Assembly: GCA_003521845.1 (NCBI GenBank)
Contig: DPHB01000063.1
Span: 8,057-28,519, forward strand
DNA from: Oceanospirillaceae bacterium
GTDB lineage: Bacteria; Pseudomonadota; Gammaproteobacteria; Pseudomonadales; Balneatricaceae
Reading direction: 5' to 3'
Length of the DNA: 20,463 bases
Shown: positions 1 to 8,200 of the stretch, piece by piece
How the letters are laid out: each line of letters opens with the position of its first letter
Position numbering within the stretch: position 1 is the first letter of the stretch
Made by a program: the position numbers and the translations under genes
The notes under the pieces: model-generated
What the model was told of the DNA's origin: nothing
The model's input: the letters and a program-made list of their open reading frames with translations, nothing else
The model's database searches: none

Positions 1-1
1 G

Positions 2-793
2 GTAAATATTGATATGCCAGCGCAGCAGGCTCTTGGCTTGTATCGATTGCGCGCTAGTCTTCGTTTTGACGATAAGATACAAGAAGTAGAGCGTAGTTTG
101 CGCGTGCACCCACCTATTGACTATGTGGTAAGCCAGCAGCAAGTTGCTAATACTTTGCACTATAAGGTGGCAGTAACGCCTTTGTTTAAACAATTGGACC
201 TAGACGCAAGCCATATCACACTTACTGGCCAGCGCATGGATAGAACGGCTTGGCAAAAGTCGATATCCCTAGACGTGGACAAATGGCAGGGTAGTTGGCA
301 TGAAACGCAAGCACTGCAAGCACTATCTTTGCTGCTTGATGGTGTTACCCTGGCTGGTGACCCAGTGGTTTACCAGGTGGAAACGGTGCAGGTGAGCGTA
401 TTGACGCCTAAGCAGGTTGCGCAACAGCAACAGGCTGCATCCGTTGCTGTAGAAGACTTGCCAGCGGCCACTGTGATTGAAGTAGAAGAAACGGCACCTG
501 TAGAAGAAAGTGGCGCAGGCAGCAATAGCCTAGCGGTCAGTCAAGAAGAAGCGACTGATGATATGCAAGCTTTGATGCAGGAGTCAGACGAGTCAACACC
601 AGAATCGACGCCAGAACCAACACCAGCACCGGAGGTACAGCAGCCGCAAGTTACTATAGAGGCGGAACCTGCAGTAGAAGAAGTAGATAACCGCATCGCC
701 TTATTTGGCATTCTATTGTTTATTTTCTTGGCCATTTTGATTTGGGTGAGATTGAAAAGTAGATCTCAGGCTGAAGAAAATCAACAAAACTGA
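2..793 (+). CDS. Unrecognised protein with C-terminal membrane anchor, 5' end missing
   Basis: The reading frame is open to the first base of the window. The in-frame ATG at 14 may be internal, so the gene is probably truncated by the window edge. The visible 260 or so residues have three parts, counted from the ATG at 14. Residues 1-130 are a mixed domain rich in short alternating hydrophobic stretches, likely beta structure. Residues 131-225 are a low-complexity linker rich in Glu, Pro, Thr, Ser and Gln, with repeated ESTPE/EPTPAP-type runs. Residues 228-247 form one hydrophobic helix (ALFGILLFIFLAILIWV) followed by a short basic tail. This suggests a domain held away from the membrane on an extended acidic stalk, with the tail in the cytoplasm. 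If the domain is periplasmic, a signal peptide should lie upstream of the window. I do not recognise the family; a resemblance to BatD-type tails is too weak to use. A hairpin terminator follows, so it is probably not cotranscribed with the peptidase gene. Confidence 0.7.
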   Translation, partial: VNIDMPAQQALGLYRLRASLRFDDKIQEVERSLRVHPPIDYVVSQQQVANTLHYKVAVTPLFKQLDLDASHITLTGQRMDRTAWQKSISLDVDKWQGSWHETQALQALSLLLDGVTLAGDPVVYQVETVQVSVLTPKQVAQQQQAASVAVEDLPAATVIEVEETAPVEESGAGSNSLAVSQEEATDDMQALMQESDESTPESTPEPTPAPEVQQPQVTIEAEPAVEEVDNRIALFGILLFIFLAILIWVRLKSRSQAEENQQN

Positions 794-827
794 GATTAAC
801 GCCTACACTTAATGCATGACTAATAAC

Positions 828-853
828 AAGGGGGCACAGTAGTCCCCTTTTTT
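828..853 (+). terminator. Rho-independent terminator
   Basis: AAGGGGG at 828-834 pairs with TCCCCTT at 843-849 (one G-T pair) around an 8-base loop, and the T run extends to 853. It lies 35 bases after the stop of the upstream gene and just before the peptidase gene, so it most likely ends transcription of the former. Confidence 0.7.
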
Positions 854-867
854 ATGGGCGGTGTATT

Positions 868-1959
868 TTGCGTGAACCCTTGCTGATAACGCTGACAAGT
901 GTGCGTTTTTTTCGTCAAATAACGCTCAGTCAAAGATGGCAAAAACGTATTCGTATGGGTTTGTTTTTACTATTGGTTAATGTCATTTTGGCCAATGTTT
1001 TACTGGTGTATAACTGGAATCAGCGTCAACAAGTTAGTCACCAAAATAGCCTACTAGAAGTCCATAAAAAGCAATTGCAGGGGCAGCTACATGCGCTTAC
1101 AGATAGTGTCAAAGCATTAGAGTTGCCGTTAGGTACCCACCGGCAAATAACCCCCTTTAAACCTCAGGAACTGGGGCCAGTAGCAGCCGCTAGTCTGGTA
1201 GATTTGCAGCATACCAATCAACAGTACGAGTTAACTGTACTGACCTTAGAAAGCCGTATCCAAGGGTTGCTTAACCAGCAAACTCTACTGAACCGTGAAG
1301 TTGAAGACCTGCACAATCAACGCCTAGCCATTCAACCTAGCATAGAACGCTTGCATGACTTGCTGGGTATTTCTAAAACGAGTGACGACAATATCCCACC
1401 GCTAGTCGCACTTGCTGATCAACGCAGTATGGTGATGTTTCAACTACCATCTGGTTGGCCTGTGCAAAAGTCGCAACGTATGACGTCGGCTTATGGCTAC
1501 CGTATGCACCCCATTGAAAAGGTACGCAAATTACATAGAGGTGTGGATCTAGCCTGCCGCACGGGGCATGAAATATACACGACAGCACCCGGCGTAGTGA
1601 CACAAAGCCACTATACTAAAGGCTTTGGTCATTTGATTAGTGTGACGCACAATTATGGTTTTCGCAGCCGCTATGCTCACCTTAGCAAACGTGATGTGAA
1701 GGTGGGTGATTGGGTCGGTAAGCATCAACGAATTGGCTACTGTGGCAAGTCTGGCTTGGCCGATGGCCCCCATTTGCATTACGAAATACGTTATTTGGGG
1801 GTAGCTATCGATCCGCAACCATTTTTGCAATGGCAGTTGTCAGAATTCGAACATTTTTTAAGCAAAACAGGAAAAAAAATACCATGGCAATCTTTAATAA
1901 AACAGATGTTCAGAAAACCGCTAGCCCGCGTAGCGGAGCAGCAGATAATGTCACAATAA
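868..1959 (+). CDS. Membrane-anchored M23 (LytM-type) peptidoglycan endopeptidase
   Basis: A 363-residue protein predicted to cut peptide cross-links in peptidoglycan in the periplasm. About 30 basic residues are followed by one transmembrane helix (about 31-50), a coiled-coil region (about 55-165, Gln/Leu rich) and a C-terminal M23 domain (about 195-325). The zinc and catalytic residues of the family are all visible: HRGVD (H223, D227) and PHLHYE (H302, H304), so it should be enzymatically active and not a degenerate LytM activator. The chosen start is TTG at 868, preceded by GGGCGG at 856-861; no in-frame ATG or GTG lies nearby upstream. The next in-frame ATG (953) would remove most of the basic N-terminus, though not the helix. 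The 3' end overlaps the bactofilin gene by 76 bases in another frame. M23 peptidases beside bactofilins control cell shape in other proteobacteria (Csd1 and CcmA in Helicobacter), and the same job is inferred here. Confidence 0.9.
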   Translation: MREPLLITLTSVRFFRQITLSQRWQKRIRMGLFLLLVNVILANVLLVYNWNQRQQVSHQNSLLEVHKKQLQGQLHALTDSVKALELPLGTHRQITPFKPQELGPVAAASLVDLQHTNQQYELTVLTLESRIQGLLNQQTLLNREVEDLHNQRLAIQPSIERLHDLLGISKTSDDNIPPLVALADQRSMVMFQLPSGWPVQKSQRMTSAYGYRMHPIEKVRKLHRGVDLACRTGHEIYTTAPGVVTQSHYTKGFGHLISVTHNYGFRSRYAHLSKRDVKVGDWVGKHQRIGYCGKSGLADGPHLHYEIRYLGVAIDPQPFLQWQLSEFEHFLSKTGKKIPWQSLIKQMFRKPLARVAEQQIMSQ

Positions 1960-2321
1960 TAGCACCAGGTAATCACCTAGCTGGGCAGTTTACTATTGCT
2001 GGTTTGCTGCATGTAAATGGCCAAATCGAGGGTGAAGTGGTTTCTTCAGCTCGCATCGATGTAGGCGCTAGTGGCGAAATTATTGGTGTGGTGCGGGCTG
2101 ATTCATTGCATGTAGCGGGCTTGGTGAAAGCCGATGTTTGGTGCCAAAACTTGGTTGTCTTAGCTGGCGGAGAGGTGCATGGTTTACTGCAATGCGATGA
2201 GTTAGTGGTAGAGCCTAGTGGCCAGTTCTTTGGTGAACGCAAAGCCTATGCAGCACAGCAAGAATTGGCAGTTGAGCTGGCTGAAATCACGCATTCCCCA
2301 CGTGATGAGTCGCAAGAATAG
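1884..2321 (+). CDS. Bactofilin (polymer-forming cytoskeletal protein)
   Basis: A 145-residue bactofilin, a cytoplasmic protein that polymerises without nucleotide into filaments bound to the membrane and recruits wall enzymes. The protein shows the typical short disordered N-terminus, then a right-handed beta-helix core (about residues 22-125) made of repeats with a hydrophobic residue every other position and regular glycines (HVNGQIEGEV, ASGEIIGVV, VAGLVKADV, AGGEVHGLL, PSGQFFGE), and a short acidic tail. The start is placed at ATG 1884 (MAIFNKTDV), with an AGGA at about 1870. The upstream in-frame ATG at 1830 has no ribosome-binding site and would add 18 residues atypical of the family. 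The first 76 bases lie inside the peptidase gene, which suggests translational coupling between enzyme and scaffold. Length is normal for the family. Confidence 0.93.
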   Translation: MAIFNKTDVQKTASPRSGAADNVTIIAPGNHLAGQFTIAGLLHVNGQIEGEVVSSARIDVGASGEIIGVVRADSLHVAGLVKADVWCQNLVVLAGGEVHGLLQCDELVVEPSGQFFGERKAYAAQQELAVELAEITHSPRDESQE

Positions 2322-2373
2322 GGTATACTAGCCGCTTTGGCCTGTGTGGGCATTTTGTTAGCGAGATTGACTG

Positions 2374-3138
2374 ATGTGTGAATTAATGGGTATGAGCGCC
2401 AATGTACCTACCGATATTTGTTTTAGCTTTACGGGTCTCATGCAACGTGGTGGTGGTGTTGGCCCCCATGTAGATGGTTGGGGCATTACTTTTTACGAAG
2501 GTAAGGGCGCGCGATCGTTTCACGATCCGCAGCCCAGTATTGATTCGCAAGTGGCGCAATTGGTGCAAAAACATGCTATGAAATCCAACGTGGTTATTAG
2601 CCATATACGCCAGGCTAACATGGGGCAGGTATGCCTAGAGAACACCCATCCTTTTCAGCGAGAAATGTGGGGCCGGCATTGGACCTTTGCACACAATGGT
2701 CAAATTAAAGGTTTCGAAAACTTACCCTTGCAGCATTATTTGCCTGTCGGCAACACCGACAGCGAACATCTTTTTTGTTGGCTCTTAGGGGAATTGCGTA
2801 ATGCCTTCCCTAAGCCTAGCTCGGACCCTTGGCCTGTGCGGCTGCATTTGCAACAACTCATGGATTCCTTGCACCACAGTGGTGTTGCCAACATGCTACT
2901 ATCAGATGGGCAGTATTTGTACTGCTATTGCTCTACTAAACTGAGTTGGATTACGCGCCGTGCTCCGTTTGGGGAAGCCTGCTTAAAAGACGCCGAGATG
3001 CAAGTGGATTTTGGTACCCAAACCACACCCAACGACATTGTCACAGTGGTTGCTACAGACCCGTTAACAGACAATGAGCAATGGCAGGTCATGCGTCCAG
3101 GTAGCATGCTGGTATTGTGTGACGGCAAAGTCATTTAG
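2374..3138 (+). CDS. yafJ: YafJ-like class II glutamine amidotransferase
   Basis: A 254-residue stand-alone class II (Ntn-type) glutamine amidotransferase domain, the same size as E. coli YafJ. Cys2, exposed after removal of Met1, is the expected nucleophile that releases ammonia from glutamine. Other landmarks are RGGGVGPHVDGWG (about 25-37), HIRQA, NTHPF, FAHNGQI and NTDSEHLF, the usual order of glutamine-binding segments in this family. No acceptor or synthase domain is fused, and the amidation substrate of YafJ-type proteins is not established. It sits 52 bases after the bactofilin gene and could share its transcript; I see only a poor promoter in between (TATACT at 2324-2329 without a matching -35). 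The ribosome-binding site is weak (GCGAG at 2361-2365). Confidence 0.92.
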   Translation: MCELMGMSANVPTDICFSFTGLMQRGGGVGPHVDGWGITFYEGKGARSFHDPQPSIDSQVAQLVQKHAMKSNVVISHIRQANMGQVCLENTHPFQREMWGRHWTFAHNGQIKGFENLPLQHYLPVGNTDSEHLFCWLLGELRNAFPKPSSDPWPVRLHLQQLMDSLHHSGVANMLLSDGQYLYCYCSTKLSWITRRAPFGEACLKDAEMQVDFGTQTTPNDIVTVVATDPLTDNEQWQVMRPGSMLVLCDGKVI

Positions 3139-3169
3139 TGGCTTATTAAAACACTTGTTTAAATATATT

Positions 3170-3197
3170 TTGTCTTTATGCAATGGATGTGTAAAAT
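3170..3197 (+). promoter_or_regulatory. Putative sigma-70 promoter for the acyl-CoA ligase gene
   Basis: TTGTCT at 3170-3175 and TAAAAT at 3192-3197 are separated by 16 bases and lie in an AT-rich 121-base gap before the ligase gene. A second, weaker pair (TTGCTT at 3199 and TACAAT at 3221) follows. No regulator site could be identified with confidence. Confidence 0.45.
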
Positions 3198-3259
3198 ATT
3201 GCTTCAGTAGTGCTTTAAATTACAATAAGTAAATAATTAAAAAAATAGGAACCTGTGCC

Positions 3260-4876
3260 ATGACCGTTAACACAATCGATATGGGATCATACCAGTCTGT
3301 TGCCGATGTATTTTTAGAAGCCTGTGGTCGCCATGGTGACAAGCCTGCTTTTACTTGTATGGGGCAAACCTTTAGCTTCCGTGAAATGGACAAGTTGAGT
3401 GAACAGTTTGCGTCTTATATTCAAAACCACACTGATTTGCAGCCTGGTGATCGTATCGCCATCCAGTTACCTAACGTATTGCAATTCCCTATTGCTGTGT
3501 TTGGTGCCATGCGTGCTGGCTTGGTGATTGTTAATACCAACCCTTTATATACAGCCCGTGAAATGGAGCATCAATTTAACGATTCTGGTGCCAAGGCCTT
3601 GCTGATCTTAGCCAATATGGCACATTTGGCAGAAACCGTGGTACCCAAAACGCAAATCAAAACGGTACTAGTTACAGAACTGGCCGATATGCATCCCTTT
3701 GCCAAACGACTGTTGATCAACACCGTAGTAAAGAAAGTAAAGAAGCTAGTCCCTGCTTATAATTTGCCGCAAGCCACCAGTTTCCGCAAAGCCTTGTCTT
3801 TGGGGAGCGCTAAACCAGCCCAGCCCGTTGCGGTAAAGTTGAGCGATGCGGCTGCACTACAATACACAGGTGGTACTACCGGTGTATCCAAGGGTGCTGA
3901 GCTATTGCACAGCAACCTGGTGGCCAACATGGTACAGGTACGTTCTAGTGTGGAAGAAGACTTGGATGGGGAAAGTGAGATTGTTATTTCGCCTTTACCT
4001 TTGTATCACATCTATGCCTTTACCCTAAGTTTGGTAATGAGTGATTGTGGTCACCATGTGGTGTTGATTCCTAATCCACGCGATATCCCGGGTTTTGTAA
4101 AAGAGCTGGGCAAGTACAAGTTCAACTCCTTTGCGGGTTTGAATACCTTGTTTGTTGGCCTATGTAACAACCCTGATTTTGCTAAGCTAGATTTTAGTGG
4201 CCTCAAGCAAACTCTGTCCGGTGGCATGGCTTTAACTCATGCTGCGGCAGACCGCTGGAAAGAAGTCACCGGCTGCGGTATTCGAGAAGGCTACGGTCTA
4301 ACGGAAACCTCGCCAGTAGTTACCCTCAATCCATACGACGATATTCGTGTTGGTTACATCGGTAAACCGATTGTCGGCACCGAAGTGATGGTGATTGATG
4401 AAGCTGGCAATAAGCTAGCCAATGGTGAAGAAGGCGAGCTATGTGTACGTGGGCCACAAGTGATGGCTGGCTACTGGAATCGTGCTGAAGCTACGGCCGA
4501 AGTGATGCTCGATGACTGGTTTAAAACGGGTGACGTGGCGATTATCGCTGACGATGGTTTCGTGCGTTTAGTAGACCGTAAAAAAGACATGATTATTGTC
4601 TCGGGCTTTAACGTATATCCTAACGAAATTGATGACTTAGCCAGCCAGCATCCTGGTATTGTAGAATGTGCCGCCGTTGGTATTCCGCACGAGTCTTCCG
4701 GTGAAACTGTGAAGTTGTTTGTGGTGAAGTCTGACCCAGAACTAACGGAGCAGGACGTGATGGCTTATTGTCGTGATCATATGACCGCCTACAAGGTACC
4801 CAAAGCGGTTGAATTTCGCGATGAACTGCCTAAGACCAACGTGGGCAAGATTCTACGCCGCGCTCTGCGTGACTAA
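3260..4876 (+). CDS. fadD: Long-chain fatty acid--CoA ligase (FadD type)
   Basis: A 538-residue acyl-AMP-forming ligase of the ANL superfamily. It activates fatty acids to acyl-CoA with ATP and CoA, the entry step of beta-oxidation. The large N-terminal domain holds the phosphate-binding loop YTGGTTGVSKGA (202-213) and GYGLTETSP (344-352). The hinge and FACS signature follow (WFKTGDVAIIADDGFVRLVD, then RKKDMIIVSGFNVYPNEID), and the C-terminal lid carries the catalytic lysine K530 in NVGKILRR. The length and the DRKKDMIIVSG stretch match FadD-type enzymes better than short-chain ligases. The start at 3260 has AGGAA at about 3247-3251. The gene appears monocistronic: it has its own promoter and is followed by a repeat block. 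Chain-length preference cannot be read from sequence, and a fadD paralogue elsewhere in the genome is possible. Confidence 0.9.
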   Translation: MTVNTIDMGSYQSVADVFLEACGRHGDKPAFTCMGQTFSFREMDKLSEQFASYIQNHTDLQPGDRIAIQLPNVLQFPIAVFGAMRAGLVIVNTNPLYTAREMEHQFNDSGAKALLILANMAHLAETVVPKTQIKTVLVTELADMHPFAKRLLINTVVKKVKKLVPAYNLPQATSFRKALSLGSAKPAQPVAVKLSDAAALQYTGGTTGVSKGAELLHSNLVANMVQVRSSVEEDLDGESEIVISPLPLYHIYAFTLSLVMSDCGHHVVLIPNPRDIPGFVKELGKYKFNSFAGLNTLFVGLCNNPDFAKLDFSGLKQTLSGGMALTHAAADRWKEVTGCGIREGYGLTETSPVVTLNPYDDIRVGYIGKPIVGTEVMVIDEAGNKLANGEEGELCVRGPQVMAGYWNRAEATAEVMLDDWFKTGDVAIIADDGFVRLVDRKKDMIIVSGFNVYPNEIDDLASQHPGIVECAAVGIPHESSGETVKLFVVKSDPELTEQDVMAYCRDHMTAYKVPKAVEFRDELPKTNVGKILRRALRD

Positions 4877-4880
4877 CAGA

Positions 4881-5096
4881 GGCAATCTCTATCAAGTTGC
4901 TGCAATACTGCTAGAGGTTGCCACGTCGCTTCGCTTAGCATGCCCCGCGAGCATAGCGAGTGCTTTGGGTACCTCGCAATGACGATTGGTTTTTCTGTCA
5001 TTGCGAGCGAAGCGAAGCAATCTCCATCACGCAAAGTGCAATTTTGCTAGAGGTTGCCACGTCGCTTCGCTTATGGGGCAGGCCCTCAGACCCCAA
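4881..5096. repeat. Palindromic REP-like repeat block, two units about 136 bases apart
   Basis: This fills most of the 339-base gap between the ligase gene and hrpA. The segment 4902-4937 recurs at 5038-5073 with two mismatches, including 28 identical bases at 4910-4937 and 5046-5073. Each unit can fold: GGCAATCTCT at 4881-4890 pairs with AGAGGTTGCC at 4913-4922, and in the second unit the arms 5005-5024 and 5051-5071 contain AGCGAAG...CAATCTC against GAGGTTG...CTTCGCT. A third piece (4936-4985, reading on the minus strand) matches the blocks at 10150 and 12603, and 5071-5094 matches 9173-9196. An open frame across this block is a product of the repeats and not a gene. Confidence 0.85.
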
Positions 5097-5134
5097 AGTG
5101 CCAGTCTATCTTTACAAATATCATAGCCATTGCT

Positions 5135-5163
5135 TTGCCATTGTCCCCCTAAATCCTTAAAAT
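5135..5163 (+). promoter_or_regulatory. Sigma-70 promoter of hrpA
   Basis: TTGCCA at 5135-5140 (five of six consensus bases) and TAAAAT at 5158-5163 (five of six) are separated by exactly 17 bases. Transcription would begin near 5170, leaving a leader of about 46 bases before the hrpA ATG. Confidence 0.65.
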
Positions 5164-5215
5164 AGCGCCTCAATGCTAACTAGCCTATTTCTGTCCAAGT
5201 TGTTTCTGAGTCGTT

Positions 5216-8200
5216 ATGTCTGTTGATCTTACCCAATGCCTTGCTAAAGATTTGCCCAGCTTGCAAAAGCTGGCTGCCAAAATAGCCCAGCGCGTTAAAC
5301 AAAAGCAACCAAGCGAGCGCCTGCAAGCGCAATTGCAGGCACAGTGGCAGCGCTCTCATACTACTTGGCAGCAGCGTCAGCAAGCTATGCCCAACATTAC
5401 CTACCCAGACCTACCGGTATCTGGCCAACGCGATAAGCTGGTAAAGCTAATACAAGACAATCAGGTAGTCGTCTTAGCAGGTGAAACAGGCTCTGGTAAA
5501 ACCACCCAGCTACCTAAGCTATGTTTAGAGGCTGGGCAGGGTGTACGGGGCCTCATTGGCCACACACAACCTAGGCGTCTGGCGGCCCGTAGCGTAGCGC
5601 AACGTATTGCTGAAGAGCTGCAAGTGAGCTTGGGCCAACAAGTCGGTTATCAGGTGCGCTTTAATGAGCAGGTATCAAGTAATACGCTCGTTAAGCTGAT
5701 GACCGACGGTATCTTGTTGGCCGAAACTCGGCAAGATCCAGATTTGCTGCGTTATGACACTATTATTGTGGATGAAGCCCACGAACGCAGTTTGAATATC
5801 GATTTTCTGTTGGGCTATCTAAAACAGCTATTGCAACGGCGCAAAGATTTAAAGCTAATTATTACCTCCGCTACGATTGATGTCGAGCGCTTTGCCAAAC
5901 ACTTCAATGATGCTCCCGTGGTGCAAGTGAGTGGCCGTACTTATCCTGTTGATCTTTGGTATCGGCCTTTGTTTCAAGGCAATGACGCCGACGGCAAGCA
6001 AGAAGACCGCAGCCTAGGCCGAGATCAGGCTGTATTGGACGGTGTTGAGCAAGCGCTAGTGGAAATCGAAAAGCATGAGCGCGGCAAGGGGCAGCCTGTT
6101 GGTGACGTGCTGATCTTCCTGCCGGGCGAACGTGACATTCGTGATCTAGCCCAGTTTTTGCGCAAGCTTGAGCGGCCCCAATGGCAAATTATGCCCTTGT
6201 ATGGGCGTTTGAGTTTTGCCGAACAACAAAAGGTGTTCCAGCCTGGTGGCGCCGGGCGGCGCATCGTACTGGCCACCAACGTTGCCGAAACCTCCGTTAC
6301 TGTACCGGGTATTCGATACGTGATTGATCCGGGCACGGCGCGTATGAGCCGCTATAGCTACCGCTCTAAGGTACAACGCCTGCCCATAGAGGCTATTTCG
6401 CAGGCGAGTGCCAACCAGCGTAAGGGGCGCTGTGGACGTGTCTCTGCGGGTATTTGTATACGCTTGTATGACGAAGAAGACTTTTTAAGTCGCCCGGAAT
6501 TTACCGATGCCGAAATACTGCGTACTAACCTAGCCTCGGTGATCTTGCAGATGCAGGATCTCAAATTAGGTACGGTAACGGATTTCCCCTTTATCGATAT
6601 GCCAGACAGCCGGTTTGTTAATGACGGCGTTAAGTTACTACAGGAATTGGGCGCCTTGGATGACCGGCGCCGCCTGACGCCTTTGGGCAAACAGTTGGCT
6701 CGCTTGCCCGTTGACCCTCGTATTGCGCGCATGGTGCTAGCAGGGGCGCAATGGGGAGCGTTACAAGAGGTGTTGGTCATTGCGGCGGCCTTGACCATTC
6801 AAGATCCTCGCGAACGCCCACCAGAACGCCAGCAAGCGGCTGACCAGAAACACCAGCAGTGGCGCGAAGACAACTCTGATTTCTTAAGTCTAGTTAACCT
6901 GTGGCAAGATCATGAAGTACATCGCCAGGATTTAAGCCAAAATCAATTGCGTAAGTGGTGTGCTAAAAACTTCCTCGCCTACATGCGCATGCGTGAATGG
7001 CGCGAAGTGCATCGGCAGATATTGCTCATGTGTCAGCATATGGGATTGAGTCTTAATCAGGAACCAGCAAGTTTTGAAGCTATACACCGGGCCTTGTTAA
7101 CGGGCTTGCTAGGTAATATAGGCCATAAGGATGAAGATGGTTGTTTCTTAGGGCCACGTCAGCGTCGTTTTCATGTCTTCCCCGGTTCAGCTTTGTACAA
7201 AAAACCACCGGCCTGGCTAATGGCTTCAGAACTCGTAGAAACCTCACGCTTGTTTGCCCGTAGTGTCGCCAAGATCGACCCTTCATGGGTAGAAGATATT
7301 GCTGGTTCCTTGCTCAAGTACAACTACTCAGAACCCGCCTGGCATAAGCGCCAAGGTCAGGTAATGGCCATGGAGCAAGTAAGCCTTTACGGTTTGGTGT
7401 TGGCCAGTCAACGCAAGGTGCCCTATGGCAAAATTGATGCCGACGTAAGCCAGCAATTGTTGATTATGGAAGGTTTGGTGCAAGGTAAGCTGGTCACCAA
7501 AGGTGAGTTTTTGGCTCATAACCGCGATCTAGTAGACGAGGTGGAAGGGCTGGAAGCCAAAACGCGCCGCCGTGATATCTTGGTGGACGATCGTGTGGTG
7601 TTTGAGTTTTATGCCGACAAACTAGCCTCAGCCAATAGCCTGGTAACCAGTACAGCGGCTTTTGAACGGTGGCGCAAGTGGGCTGAAAAGCAAGAGCCCA
7701 AATTGCTGCATATGAGCAAGCAAGATTTGATGCGCGATCAGGCTGACACAGTTAGTGTTGCTGCGTTTCCTGATCGCTTACATTGGTTAGACATGAGTTG
7801 GCCGTTGAGCTATCAATTTGAACCCGGTAATGAGCAGGATGGTGTTACCTTGCGGGTGCCGGTCAATCAACTAAAGCGGGTGCCTATTAAGCGCTTAACT
7901 TGGCTGGTGCCAGGCTTGCTGCTAGACAAAATATCAGCTTTGATCCGAGGCTTACCAAAATCCCAGCGCAAAGCCTTTGTACCTGTGCCCAACTATGCAC
8001 AAGCTGTATATGAAGCTGTGACGGCTGATAATATAGATTTGTTGGATGCTCTAGCCAAGCAATTGCAGCGTATGAGCGGGCGACCATTCGACACGCAGCT
8101 GTTGCAAGATATTGTCTTAGATGACCTGTATTACATGGGTATTCAAGTCGTGGCCGATGATGGCAAGCCCTTGGCCTACAGCCGTGATCTAGAAAGTTTA

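Noticed and set aside
1830..1883. Longer bactofilin start at ATG 1830
   Set aside because: There is no ribosome-binding site and the extra residues are atypical; ATG 1884 is preceded by AGGA and starts like family members.
2324..2329. TATACT as a promoter for the YafJ gene
   Set aside because: No acceptable -35 lies 16-18 bases upstream; transcription from the bactofilin unit is as likely.
4960..5160. Open frame of 66 codons in the ligase-hrpA gap
   Set aside because: It lies across the palindromic repeats and has no ribosome-binding site; the protein is just translated repeat (CERSEAIS).
6358..6798. 146-codon minus-strand open frame inside hrpA
   Set aside because: It is antisense to the helicase core, and its Arg/Ser/Pro-rich product is typical of a shadow frame.
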